Positions 55,678 through 64,000 are shown, counted from the first letter of the stretch. The stretch: DNA of 64,000 bases from Microvirga lenta (GCF_020532555.1 NZ_JAJBBR010000005.1:124001-188000); one strand, 5' to 3'. The notes: generated by a model not told the origin, from the sequence alone. Numbers and translations: made by a program.

Positions 55678-56307
55678 TCAGCGCACCGTGACCTGATCCT
55701 TGATGCGGGCATAGACCGAACGGTTCAGCACGCGCTTCTTCACGAGATCCTCGACCGAGGCATAGGGACGACCGCGCACGATGGCCTTGCCGATCCGGCC
55801 GCCGCCGCGCAGGGAGTTGAGTTCTTCGAGGGAGGCGGCGTTGAGGTCCTTGAGTCCGTCCGCGGGTTCGGGCTCGGGAATGGCGGCCGGCGCGGCGCTG
55901 GCCAGAACGGGCGCGGGCTGGGCAGGTTGCGGAGGCGCCGCTGCGACGGGAGGCTCGGGAGGTGCGACGGGGTTGCTGCCCGTGATCTCCGGAACGTCGG
56001 CGGGTTCGGTCTCGACCGCCGTCGGCGCCGTCGGAACAGGACCGCCATAGGCGCCGTCCGTCGTTACGGCCGCCACACGCACCGGAGCAGCCGGCTGCGG
56101 CGCGGATACCGACACTGTCTCGACCACCCTGGGCGGGGTGGCCGCCGCGACCCTCTCCGGCGCCTTCCCTTCCGGTCCGGGCGGCGGCACGGCCAGCCAT
56201 CCGGCGAGGAGCACGCTGGTCACCAGAAGGAGGAAGAGGGCCCACAACGAAAGATCGCCCTTGCGACCGCTGGGAGCTTGGGCACGGGAGAGATCGCCAA
56301 TTCGCAT
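55678..56307 (-). CDS. ComEA-like helix-hairpin-helix membrane protein
   Basis: A 209-residue protein: a cytoplasmic N-terminus, one membrane helix (LSLWALFLLLVTSVLLAGWL, about 20-39), a long Pro/Ala/Val-rich linker (about 45-150) and a C-terminal helix-hairpin-helix DNA-binding domain (LKDLNAASLEELNSLRGGGR, about 152-205). The layout suggests an envelope-anchored DNA-binding protein like ComEA, but the linker and orientation are unusual. It lies in the repeat-rich region with no obvious operon partner. Confidence 0.75.
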   Translation of the reverse strand: MRIGDLSRAQAPSGRKGDLSLWALFLLLVTSVLLAGWLAVPPPGPEGKAPERVAAATPPRVVETVSVSAPQPAAPVRVAAVTTDGAYGGPVPTAPTAVETEPADVPEITGSNPVAPPEPPVAAAPPQPAQPAPVLASAAPAAIPEPEPADGLKDLNAASLEELNSLRGGGRIGKAIVRGRPYASVEDLVKKRVLNRSVYARIKDQVTVR

Positions 56308-56623
56308 GGAAGTCTCACGGCTATGTCCTTCGGATCGCCTTTGTTAGGCGCGGGATGTGGCGCAGACATGGCAGCCGAAAATCATGCACGGCCCAAAGGT
56401 GGATGCCTCCTTCGCACGTGTTCACCGGGGATCACGTCGCTCGCAGTGTCGCCTCGGAGCGCATCCCGACGAGCGGTGGATAACGGGCACCCTCGAAAAC
56501 GAACAACTTGCAAACGTTATATAGTTTTCGCGAATGTGCCGCACATCGGTCTGTGATGTGCGCCGTCCTTTCCATGCTTCTCTGTCTCGTATCCGGCAAG
56601 GCCGCTTCGCAGACCGCCTGGTC
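56308..56623. other. Intergenic region with one stem-loop
   Basis: About 315 bases between the GNAT and the ComEA-like gene. The stem CGCACATC / GATGTGCG (56540-56562, 7-base loop) is the only clear structure. No gene is supported. Confidence 0.4.
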
Positions 56624-57121
56624 TCAGTCGCGCGGGAACGAGTTGCACATCGCCCACGCCGCATCCACGGACCAGCGGGCGATGAGCTTCTCGGAGATCG
56701 TCGCTCCGAGCATGGTGTAGAACCTTTTCGCCGGCATGTTGTCGACCAGAAGCTCCCAGCGCACGGCCATCTCCTGTGCGGCGGCGATCTCCGCCATCCG
56801 CCGCATCAGCGCGCGGCCGGCGCCAAGCCCGCGGGCCCGTTCGCGCACGTAGAGGTCGTCGAGATTGATGAACTCGCCGCCGCCCCAGATCGAATAGCGG
56901 ATCATGTAGCTCAAATAACCGACTGCGCCCTCCGCATCCTCGGCGAGCAGAACCCTGAAGCGCGGCGCGGGACCGAAGCCGTGCTCGCGCAGCCGCGCCT
57001 CGTCGATGCGAATGGCCTCGGAGAGGTTCTCGAATGCCGCAAGTTCCTTGATCAGGTCGAGGATCACCGGCACGTCGCCGGCTTCGGCGTCGCGCACGAC
57101 GATGGAGCGGTTCAGGATCAT
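56624..57121 (-). CDS. GNAT-family acetyltransferase (SSAT-like)
   Basis: A 165-residue GNAT. The acetyl-CoA loop is RARGLGAGRALMRRMAEIAAA and the fold includes SYMIRYSIWGGGEFINLDDLYVRE, as in spermidine/spermine or thialysine N-acetyltransferases. Length is typical (about 160). Substrate unknown. It is the first gene on the minus strand downstream of the repeat cluster. Confidence 0.85.
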   Translation of the reverse strand: MILNRSIVVRDAEAGDVPVILDLIKELAAFENLSEAIRIDEARLREHGFGPAPRFRVLLAEDAEGAVGYLSYMIRYSIWGGGEFINLDDLYVRERARGLGAGRALMRRMAEIAAAQEMAVRWELLVDNMPAKRFYTMLGATISEKLIARWSVDAAWAMCNSFPRD

Positions 57122-57340
57122 GGACGTCTCGGACCAGGAGGATGAAGGATGGCGGGAAGGCGGATAGCACGCACGGCGCGCGCATGACAGAGCCGACCGC
57201 CCCCACCTCTCCCACCGGGCGAGGTGCGGACGTCAGGCGATCGATGTTCATCCACATTCACCCGCAGTCTTCGTGCCGGGGAGGTTGCACGATGACCATC
57301 TCGAAGCGTCTCAAGAACGAAGGCGTCTCCGGAGTGCACT
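57122..57340. other. Repeat-containing gap, 57.1-58.0 kb (left part)
   Basis: The gap from 57122 to 58000 is almost filled by three repeat copies (listed separately at 57341, 57441 and 57672). Open frames of 60-150 residues across it translate the repeats (Pro-Pro-His-Lys-Gly-Glu-Gly) and are not supported as genes. Its first 219 bases form the promoter region of the GNAT. Confidence 0.5.
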
Positions 57341-57389
57341 GGAGCCTCCTTCGAGACGCCGCTGATGCGGCTCCTCAGGATGAGGGTGG
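57341..57389 (-). repeat. CCTGAGG-type interspersed repeat, copy 3
   Basis: Inverted copy: read on the minus strand CCACCCTCATCCTGAGGAGC, CGCATCAGCGGC, GTCTCGAAGGAGGCTCC. It is closest of the three to the consensus. Confidence 0.7.
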
Positions 57390-57440
57390 AAGTTGGTGAG
57401 AGGCTGTCGTGGATGTGGCAGCGTACAGCGCGACCTCCTT

Positions 57441-57545
57441 CCCTCCCCCTTGTGGGGAGGGCCAGGGTGGGGGTGCCGGCGCAGGACTGGAACCAGGATG
57501 GCGCTCACACCCCCACCTCCACCTCCTCCCCACAAGGGGGAGGAG
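57441..57545 (-). repeat. Double-hairpin interspersed repeat, copy 3
   Basis: A 105 bp unit, inverted relative to copies 1 and 2: CCCTCCCC hairpin at 57441-57461, CTCCTCCCC hairpin at 57523-57545. Flanks GCGCGACCTC and GAGAGCAGCGCAGC match copy 1. Confidence 0.8.
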
Positions 57546-57671
57546 AGCAGCGCAGCGCCATCCGCATGAGCTTTGAACCGAGGCCGAGACCGGTGGGAGA
57601 GAGGCCGCACCGTAGGTTCGTGTGAGAGGATGATACCGCTGTAGGATTTGGCTGTGATGGCGCGACCTCAT

Positions 57672-57775
57672 TCCCTCCCCCTTGTGGGGAGGGCCAGGTG
57701 GGGGTGTGGGCGCCACACCTTCATAGGCTATCGCCCACACCCCCAGCTCCACCTCCTCCCCACAAGGGGGAGGAG
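57672..57775 (-). repeat. Double-hairpin interspersed repeat, copy 4
   Basis: A 104 bp unit inverted relative to copies 1 and 2: hairpins at 57672-57692 and 57753-57775. The inner TCATAGGCTATCG segment and the outer flanks GAGAGTCCGGTT and GGCGCGACCTC match copy 2. It lies 127 bp from copy 3 in the same orientation. Confidence 0.8.
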
Positions 57776-58000
57776 AGTCCGGTTGCGCCACCGGTGCGAG
57801 ATGTAGACTGGCAAGCCCGAGGTCCATGGGGAGGAGAACAACGCGGCGCCTCCGGCAAACCCGAGGGCCGTGGGGAGGAGAGTTCGCGCGGCGCGTTGCG
57901 CACCTCCATCAGGCCTGCGATCCGCAAGCGCCAGACGGCGCGAGCCGCGCTGAACTCCGACACGGCCCGTTATCGCCTGTCGTGGCGTTCCGCCTGCGCC

Positions 58001-59302
58001 TCAGACCACGTAGTAGCCCATCGGGTCGGAGCCGAAGCGTCCCGGCTCGATATCGACGAGGAGCGGTTTGTTGCTGCCCCCATGGAGCCGGTAGAGTTCG
58101 GCGCCATGCTCCTCGGTGGTGGCGGTGAAGTAGAGCTTCCTGCCGCTGACGGTGAAGTCGTGCGGGTTCGAGCTCTCCTCACCCCTGTTGATGTCGATCA
58201 GCTTCGGCTTGCAGCGCCCCGGCCCCAGCTTGTACAGCTCGCGCCCATGCTCCTCCGTGTAGGCGCTGAAATAGAGCTGCCCCCTGAACTCGGTGAAACC
58301 GGACGGGTTCGAGCTTTCCGCGCCCCGGTTGATGTCGATGAGAACGGGTTTCTTGCTGCCGGGAGAAAGCCGGTAGAGCTCGCGCCCATGCTCTTCCGTC
58401 GTGGCCGTGAAGTAGAGGTGGCCCCTGTACCCGGTGAAGGCGTCCGGATTCGAATCCGCAACGCCGGGATTGATGTCGATCCGCGTCGGCGTGGTGCTGT
58501 CGTCGGCCAGCCGATAGAGCTCCCGCCCCGCCTCCTCCGTTCCCGCGGCGAAGTAGACGGCATCTTTGAACGCGGTGATCTTGTCCGGAAACGAGCTTGC
58601 GGGACCGGGATTCACGTCGATGATCGTTCCCGTGTCGCAGCCCGGCGTGAAGCGCATCAGCTCCACCTCCAGGCCGTCTCTGCGCGCGGGGAAGTAGAAC
58701 GCGCCGTCGAGCTCCGTCATGGTCGTGGTGCCCTGCAGGGAATCGCCGGGACCGGGCGTCAGGTCGATCACGGTGGGCGCGCCGCCGCCCGCTTCGAGAC
58801 GATAGAATTCGATGCCCCGCTCCTCGGTCTGCGCGCCGAAATAGAGCGTGTCGCCGAACACCTGCAGCCGCGTGATGCTCAGTTCCGCCCCGTCCGCGGT
58901 CTCGATCCGTTCGGGCGTGTTGCTGCCCGGGGCGAGCCGGTAGAGCCGCGTGCCGAGGTCGTCCGTGAACGCGGTGAAATAGAGGTGGCCGTCGAACTCG
59001 ATGAGGTTGATGGGAAGCGAGCCGAACTGTTCCGGCCCCGGACCGCCGGGCCCCTTGTTGATGTCGATCAGGATCGGCGTCTTGCTGCCCGCGGGCAGCC
59101 GGTAGAGCTCCGTTCCGTATTCCGGCGTCGTCGCCGTGTAATAGAGGTCGCCGTTGAACACGGCGAGGGGCCGCGGACCGGGGACGAATTCGCCCAGATC
59201 GATGTTCAGGGACATGGGTTTCGAGCTCCAGTGCGGAAGCCAGTGCAGCTCCCTGGTCCCTTCCTGGGTCAGGGTGTGGAAATACAGACCTCGTCTCGCC
59301 AT
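58001..59302 (-). CDS. ELWxxDGT-type repeat protein (nine repeats)
   Basis: A 433-residue protein made almost entirely of nine tandem repeats of about 46-54 residues. Each opens with a beta strand like LYFTATTEEHGRELYRL and continues with a P/I-D-I-N-x-G turn (PVLIDINRGAESSNPSGF). The pattern fits the ELWxxDGT repeat family, expected to form a beta-propeller. There is no signal peptide or membrane helix, so it is probably cytoplasmic or exported by an unusual route. Repeats 6-9 are most alike (TEEHGRELYRL), repeat 5 is most divergent (FYFPARRDGLEVELMRF). Function unknown. Confidence 0.75.
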   Translation of the reverse strand: MARRGLYFHTLTQEGTRELHWLPHWSSKPMSLNIDLGEFVPGPRPLAVFNGDLYYTATTPEYGTELYRLPAGSKTPILIDINKGPGGPGPEQFGSLPINLIEFDGHLYFTAFTDDLGTRLYRLAPGSNTPERIETADGAELSITRLQVFGDTLYFGAQTEERGIEFYRLEAGGGAPTVIDLTPGPGDSLQGTTTMTELDGAFYFPARRDGLEVELMRFTPGCDTGTIIDVNPGPASSFPDKITAFKDAVYFAAGTEEAGRELYRLADDSTTPTRIDINPGVADSNPDAFTGYRGHLYFTATTEEHGRELYRLSPGSKKPVLIDINRGAESSNPSGFTEFRGQLYFSAYTEEHGRELYKLGPGRCKPKLIDINRGEESSNPHDFTVSGRKLYFTATTEEHGAELYRLHGGSNKPLLVDIEPGRFGSDPMGYYVV

Positions 59303-59743
59303 CGGGCACTTCCTGAAAAAGCGGTTGGTGGGACTGCCCCTCGACTCGCAACACTTTGCGCCTGCCCGGCAGGCATAGAATTATTCGCAATCTCGATACG
59401 GCGGAAGCAAACCGAGACCACGCAATGCTTGGTTGCCTGCACACCTTCGATGCACAATCACGATGACATGATTTGCCGGCGCGGGACCTCAATCTTTCGG
59501 ATACGGCGCTCCGCAACAAATGGTTGAGGGGCTACCTCTTTTGATAGAAATAACGCCCGGCATCCACAAAGACGACTTCCTCGAAATACGAAGCGTTTCC
59601 TTGCGCTTCGCAGATGACGACTTGCAGAATCATGACCCTGCATCTCTTCACTTTGAAACCATAGAAGACTAAACCGACACATCATGGAATATTCTGCGCG
59701 TACCGGAATGAATTCTTTAATCTTTCCGATCTAACGTTACGCT
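59303..59743. other. Intergenic region before the chemoreceptor
   Basis: About 440 bases, lower in GC than the surrounding genes, between the repeat protein and the chemoreceptor. It must carry both divergent promoters. Short open frames in it match nothing recognisable. Confidence 0.45.
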
Positions 59744-61786
59744 ATGCATCACGCGATGCATCCGCCGTTGCACATTCCGGCGGTGAACAGCCTCATTCCA
59801 AGGGGGTCGGCCGTGGCCGCCATGTTATCCCGCATATCTCTCCGGTTTCAGATCCTCACGACCTGCCTCGTCGGCGTCGTCGGCATTCTGGCACTTGCCC
59901 TCGTCTACGTCATAGGATCCGGCACGGCCGAGCAGCAGCGAAGGGCGGCCGCCGCCGCAACGAAGCTGGAGCTTCTGGTCGTCGAGATCGACGCGGACCT
60001 GCTCAACGCGCGCCGCGCCGAGAAGGACTTCTTCCTGCGCGCCGACGAAAAATACGCGGCCCGCCATGCGGAGATCGTCGAGGAGGCCCAAGGCGACCTG
60101 AAGGAGGCCCATGAACTCACGGGATCGTCCGCCGGCGGCGACCTCCTGGCGAAGGTCACGCAGATCGAGAAGGGGATCGGAGCCTATGCGGAGCGGTTCA
60201 GGAACTCCGTCGCGCTGCGGCAGAAGCTGGGGCTGAACGAGGAGAGCGGCCTGCAAGGCAGCCTGCGCGGGTCCGTGCGAGCCGTCGAGAAGAAGCTGGC
60301 CGAGTTCGACGAGCCGCGGCTGATGATCCTGATGCTGATGATGCGGCGGCACGAGAAGGATTTCATGCTCCGGTTGGACGCGAAATACGGTGAGGAGATG
60401 AAGAAGCGGGCGGACGAATTCGCGAAGGCGCTTTCGACATCCACCCTCGCGCCCGCCACCCGCAGCGACGTGGCTGCCGCCATGGCGGCCTATCAGCGGG
60501 ACTTCGCGGCCTACATGGAGACCCAGCTCAAGTTGGCGGAGGAGATGAAGTCCGTCTCGTCCGCCTATGCCGAATTCGAGCCGACGATGGATGAGGTCAA
60601 GAAGGCGGCGGAAGAGGTCTAGAAAGCCGCCCGCGCCGATGCCGAGGCCACAGAAGCCCGCACCTCGCTTCTGATGTGGTCGGCCATCGCCATCGTGCTC
60701 GTTCTCGTCCCCTCGCTGGCCGTCGGCCTGGGCAACGCGATCGCGAAGCCCCTGCTGCGCATCACGGACGCGATGCAGCGCCTCACCGAGGGCCAGCTCG
60801 CCGTCGCCGTGGACGGCACGGGCCGCCGCGACGAGATCGGCGCGATGGCCCGCGCGGTTCAGGTGTTCAAGGAAGCGTTGATTGCGAAGAAGGCGGCCGA
60901 CGAGGCCGCCGCGCTCGAAGCCGACGCCAAGATGCGCCGCGCCGAGACCCTCGACCAGCTCACCAAGCGCTTCGAGACCAACATTTCTGTCCTGACGCAA
61001 AGCCTGTCGGGCGCCTCGACCGAAATGGAGGCGACCGCCCGGTCGATGACCGCGATCGCCAATCAGACCAGCAGCCAGTCCATGGGCGTGGCCTCCTCCG
61101 CGCGGCAGACCTCGGCCAACGTGCAGACGGTGGCGGCCGCGACGGAAGAGCTCTCGATCTCGATCCGCGACATCGCCGGTCAGATCCTCCGGTCCTCGCA
61201 CATCGCCGAGCGCGCCGTGGAGGGAACGAAGCGGACGAACATGACGGTCCAGCAGTTGTCCGGCATCGCCGAGAAGATCGGCAACGTGATCGCGCTCATC
61301 AACACCATTGCGGGCCAGACCAACCTGCTGGCGCTCAACGCCACCATCGAGGCGGCGCGCGCGGGCGAAGCCGGCAAGGGCTTCGCCGTGGTGGCGAGCG
61401 AGGTCAAGGAACTCGCCAACCAGACCTCCAAGGCCACCGAGGAGATCGGCAGCCAGATCGCCAGCGTGCAGCAGGCGACCCAGGAGGTGGTGGGCGCCAT
61501 CCAGGAGATCGCGCAAACCATCTCGGAAATGTCGCAGATCTCCACCAGCCTCGCGGCCGCGATGGAGGAGCAGGGAGCCGCAACGGCCGAAATCTCCCGC
61601 AACGTGCAGGAGGCCGCGCAGGGCACAGAGTTCGTCACCGGCAGCATCACCGACGTGCAGCATGGCGCGTGCGAGACCTGGGCCGCCGCATCCCAGGTTC
61701 TGGGAGCGGCGCAGGAACTGGCGCGCCACTCGGAGGAACTCAGCCGCGAGGTCGAGCACTTCCTCAGCGGCGTGAAGGCGGCCTGA
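59744..61786 (+). pseudogene. Methyl-accepting chemotaxis protein interrupted by an in-frame amber codon
   Basis: The reading frame from 59744 to 61786 is open through 681 codons except for one TAG at 60620-60622. Before it are the signal/TM1 (FQILTTCLVGVVGILALALV, about 36-55) and an HBM-type helical sensor domain (NARRAEKDFFLRADEKY and MMRRHEKDFMLRLDAKYGEE, the two arms). After it are TM2 ([20 protein letters not shown]), HAMP ([16 protein letters not shown]) and the signalling domain ([20 protein letters not shown]). Ending at the TAG leaves a 292-residue sensor half; an internal start at 60674 could make a 370-residue signalling half. HBM receptors sense TCA intermediates or acetate in other species. 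A C-to-T change (CAG to TAG) would explain it. A start at 59822 (MLSRISLRF) is also plausible. Confidence 0.85.
60620..60622 (+). other. Premature in-frame TAG in the chemoreceptor
   Basis: The TAG follows EEV and is followed in the same frame by [16 protein letters not shown], leading straight into TM2. No frameshift or deletion is needed to restore the chemoreceptor, only one base. Confidence 0.85.
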
Positions 61787-61804
61787 CGGCTGACGCGGCA
61801 CCGC

Positions 61805-61839
61805 GGGCCCGGAGCCATCCGCTCCGGGCCCTTCTTTTT
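61805..61839 (+). terminator. Terminator after the chemoreceptor
   Basis: GGGCCCGGAG / CTCCGGGCCC (61805-61814 and 61822-61831), loop CCATCCG, then TTCTTTTT. It is 19 bp past the stop and faces the convergent flippase gene. Confidence 0.85.
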
Positions 61840-61842
61840 GGG

Positions 61843-63225
61843 TCAGATCCCGCTGCGCAGGCGCCGGTCGCAGCTGAAGATGCACCAGCCGATCTGGCTG
61901 ATGTTGACGAGCATGCCGACCACGGCGAACAGCGCCACCGCGACCGTGCCGTCCTGGTACACGAAGGCGCCGACGGCGAGCGCGGAGGTGCGCAGGGCCA
62001 GCACCACGATCTCATAGGCGAGAAGATGCCCCTGAAGCCCGAGGATCGGGATGGCCTGATAGGCGGGCGAGCCGATGAAGACGATGTAGAACCACAAGGA
62101 CAGCCAGCGGGCGTAATCCCCCGCGGCGGTCCATTCCGCGCCGAAGACGAGGCTGAAGAGCCAGGGCGCGAAGGCGATCATGATCCCGAAGGGAAGAAGG
62201 CCGACCGCCGCCAGCGCGGCGGTGCCCTTCAGGAGCAGCGGACGCAACCTTTCCGACCGGTGGCTCGCCTCCGCGATGCGCGGCAGGAACACCGTGCCCA
62301 CCGCCGCCGAGATGACCGTGATGGGGAGCGACACCACCCGGTAGGACAGGACGTAGAACCCCGCCGCCACCGGCCCCACCAGGGCCGCCAGCATGAGCGA
62401 CGGGATATTGTGCGAAAGGCCGTTGAGCCAGTCGTGCGGCGCGCGAAAGAGCGGGAAGTCGCGGTAGCGATAGGCCACGTCCCTCAGCGGCACAGGTGGA
62501 TCCTGATCGGCGCGTTTTCCCGGCACGAGCGTGTCGCGGGCGCTGGTCCAGAGCAGCGCCAGCTTGAGCAGGCCCGCGAGCGCCACCGATGTGAGCAGCA
62601 CGGGCGCCGTCGCCGCCACGAAGCCGACCGCCGTCTTCGCGCCGCCGACGATGGTTGCCTCCGCGACGGAGATGCGCGAAAGGGCGCCGAACTGCTTCTT
62701 GCGCGCCAGCCAATGGTGGAACGGCTGCGCGACGGCTATGACGAGGATCGTCACGGGCGCGAGCCACAGCAATTGCGAGGGCGCGGTGAACCCGATCGCC
62801 TCCGCGATGTCGCGGTGGAAGATGCCGAACACCAATGTCGAGAGCGCCGTCACCGCGAGGCTGATCAGCACCGAGAGCCGGAAGAGCGCCCGCGCCTCGT
62901 TGTCGGTCGCGGGCAGCACGATGGATGCGCCGTAGGCCAGATTGGCGAAGGGCAGCACGAGGCCGACCGCCGCCAGGAAGATGCCCTGCACGCCGAAGAT
63001 CTCCGGCCCGTAGAGGCGCGTGATGAGCGGCGAGAAGGCCAGCGTGATGAGCTGCGCCGCCGCGGTGCCGCCCACCACCACGGCGACGCCGCGCAGGAAC
63101 GCGTGTCCGCGCAGGCGGTCGATCCAGACAGCCGCCCTTCCCGGCGGGCTGACGCCGCTCGAGCGCAGGCGCCGCCGCGGCGGGCGGCCGAGAAGCGGCC
63201 TTCTCTCGGGGATCGGCGCGATCAT
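61843..63225 (-). CDS. Polysaccharide flippase (Wzx/MATE-like oligosaccharide exporter)
   Basis: A 460-residue membrane protein with about 12-14 helices (AAAQLITLAFSPLITRLYGP, LPFANLAYGASIVLPATDN, AALVGPVAAGFYVLSYRVVS). This is the polysaccharide biosynthesis (MVF/Wzx) fold, which flips lipid-linked sugars for exopolysaccharide or O-antigen. The ATG at 63225 (MIAPIPERRP) overlaps the stop of the next upstream gene by 4 bp (ATGA). An open frame to 63678 is only the shadow of that gene. With the FemAB-like gene at the right edge it suggests a polysaccharide cluster continuing outside the window. Confidence 0.88.
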   Translation of the reverse strand: MIAPIPERRPLLGRPPRRRLRSSGVSPPGRAAVWIDRLRGHAFLRGVAVVVGGTAAAQLITLAFSPLITRLYGPEIFGVQGIFLAAVGLVLPFANLAYGASIVLPATDNEARALFRLSVLISLAVTALSTLVFGIFHRDIAEAIGFTAPSQLLWLAPVTILVIAVAQPFHHWLARKKQFGALSRISVAEATIVGGAKTAVGFVAATAPVLLTSVALAGLLKLALLWTSARDTLVPGKRADQDPPVPLRDVAYRYRDFPLFRAPHDWLNGLSHNIPSLMLAALVGPVAAGFYVLSYRVVSLPITVISAAVGTVFLPRIAEASHRSERLRPLLLKGTAALAAVGLLPFGIMIAFAPWLFSLVFGAEWTAAGDYARWLSLWFYIVFIGSPAYQAIPILGLQGHLLAYEIVVLALRTSALAVGAFVYQDGTVAVALFAVVGMLVNISQIGWCIFSCDRRLRSGI

Positions 63226-64000
63226 GGAATCCCGCCGTCCTTCTCTCTGTCCGGAGCGGGGCGGCTCTCCGCCGCCCGTTGGGGCTTGCGGTCTCCCCGG
63301 CGCCGGAACCGGCGATGGGCTTCCTTCAGGGCTTCCGGAATGTTCGGCCGCACATAATCGCGGTAGATCGAGCGCGACACCACGCGCGACAGCTGGAACA
63401 GAACCGGCAGCGCGTTCGCGCGCACGAGATGCACGTTGGTGTAGGCGTCCTGCGGCATGTGCCAGTAGCGGTGCGCCTCCGCGAAGCTCATGTGATTGAT
63501 CTCGTCGATCTCGGGACGGGAGAAGGCGTCCTTCAGCGCCTCCGCCGTGACGAGAGTGCCGGGCCTGCACATGGCGAAGTTCTCGTCGAACGCCACCTTC
63601 GGGAGCATGAGGGCGCTCCCGCAGCGGATGCCCAACCGGGCCGCCACGAGGTGATCGTCCACCCGGATACCGTACCATTCCAGACCTCCCTCGGCGGCGA
63701 AGTTCCTCACCAGGGTGGTGTGGTATGCGAGGGAGTTCTCGCTGTTGAGGATTGCCGTGCCGAGGCGCCCTTTCCAGCCCGATGCCTCGAGGGCCAGGAA
63801 CTCGTCCAGGAACCCGACATCGGCCTCGTCCCCTTTCCTGATCTCGACCGAGACATGCCCCATTCCATCGAGCTTCCTTCGATAGCGCTTGAGGTTGGTG
63901 CGCATCTTTCCGGCGGTCGTCAGAAAGCTGTCGAAATCGCCGCTCACGTCGAGAAAGGAGTTCATGTAGCGCGCACCGCGACGCACCACGTAGCCTTCGA
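63222..64000 (-). CDS. FemAB/CelD-like acetyltransferase (5' part missing)
   Basis: The C-terminal 259 codons of a GNAT-fold protein of the CelD/BioF2-type (acetyltransferase-6) family, often found in exopolysaccharide clusters. The visible part has FLTTAGKMRTNLKRYRRKLD, LEASGWKGRLGTAILNSENS and FAEAHRYWHMPQDAYTNVH, typical of this family. The frame is still open at 64000, so the start is outside the window; the first start codon inside (GTG at 63989) is internal. Its stop overlaps the flippase start by 4 bp. Confidence 0.8.
   Translation of the reverse strand, partial: EGYVVRRGARYMNSFLDVSGDFDSFLTTAGKMRTNLKRYRRKLDGMGHVSVEIRKGDEADVGFLDEFLALEASGWKGRLGTAILNSENSLAYHTTLVRNFAAEGGLEWYGIRVDDHLVAARLGIRCGSALMLPKVAFDENFAMCRPGTLVTAEALKDAFSRPEIDEINHMSFAEAHRYWHMPQDAYTNVHLVRANALPVLFQLSRVVSRSIYRDYVRPNIPEALKEAHRRFRRRGDRKPQRAAESRPAPDREKDGGIP

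Noticed and set aside
56471..56485. GTGGATAAC as a second DnaA box
   Set aside because: It differs from the consensus 9-mer at one end, is alone, and is 2 kb from the exact box at 54421.
57375..57827. A 150-residue minus-strand ORF rich in Pro-Pro-His-Lys-Gly-Glu-Gly
   Set aside because: It is only a translation of the double-hairpin repeats and their flanks. Similar peptides appear in every repeat copy, including 1839-2213, and have no protein logic.
57698..59527. A 609-residue plus-strand ORF antisense to the ELWxxDGT protein
   Set aside because: It mirrors the repeat gene in another frame and starts in a double-hairpin repeat. The minus-strand gene has the recognisable fold.

Overview
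The window reads as chromosomal DNA of a high-GC alphaproteobacterium, most likely of the order Hyphomicrobiales (Methylobacteriaceae/Microvirga-like; the genus is a guess from general resemblance). Supporting signs are a CcrM-type cell-cycle methyltransferase next to rnhB, an F0 ATP synthase operon with separate b' and b subunits, a Rhizobiales-type ispH-thrB-rnhA run, an aa3 oxidase operon with ctaB, a small CoxF-like ORF, ctaG and surf1, an IalB-family protein, and a GTTC-N7-GTTC (alphaproteobacterial LexA) site. Nearly all of it is core genome. No insertion sequence, prophage, CRISPR array, rRNA or tRNA was seen.

Layout. 1-5 kb: 3' end of moaB, a glycosyltransferase-like protein, a radical SAM protein behind a LexA-type box, rnhB and ccrM. 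4.4-9.5 kb: a binding protein and fused permease of an ABC importer with no ATPase gene, then an alpha/beta hydrolase divergent from a LysR regulator. 9.5-15.4 kb: mutY, dciA, a DsbA-like protein and smc. 15.6-18.2 kb: atpI-atpB-atpE-atpF'-atpF. 18.3-21 kb: a HAD phosphatase and an acyltransferase/SGNH protein. 21.4-26.7 kb (minus strand): a glycine-cleavage operon, gcvT-gcvH-osmC-gcvPA-gcvPB, behind a tandem glycine riboswitch. 26.9-29.3 kb: a CorC/HlyC membrane protein, a lipoprotein and an IalB protein. 29.7-36.2 kb: the cytochrome c oxidase operon. 36-43 kb: GNAT, thrC, an M16 peptidase and a large GGDEF/EAL sensor. 43-47.7 kb: YqgE, a DsbD-alpha-like protein, a peroxiredoxin, rnhA, thrB and ispH. 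47.8-52 kb: a KefC-type antiporter coupled to a MATE exporter, then DUF937 and DUF1127 proteins. 52.3-54.2 kb: a convergent LysR/EamA pair flanked by iteron-like arrays. 54.5-59.3 kb: a repeat-rich accessory stretch with an HTH protein, a ComEA-like protein, a GNAT and a nine-repeat ELWxxDGT-type protein. 59.7-61.8 kb: a chemoreceptor broken by one in-frame amber codon. 61.8-64 kb: a polysaccharide flippase and a FemAB/CelD-like acetyltransferase running off the edge.

How the genes work together. Energy metabolism dominates: F0 of ATP synthase, the complete aa3 oxidase with heme O synthase and Cu insertion factors, and one-carbon flux through glycine cleavage under direct glycine sensing. A second theme is DNA and chromosome maintenance (rnhB, ccrM, mutY, dciA, smc, rnhA).

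The parts least explained by known genes are the two helically phased GTTSCA arrays that flank the LysR/EamA pair in opposite orientations, and a family of 104-105 bp double-hairpin repeats present in four copies. No convincing new multi-gene system was found; these non-coding structures are the best candidates for undescribed biology.
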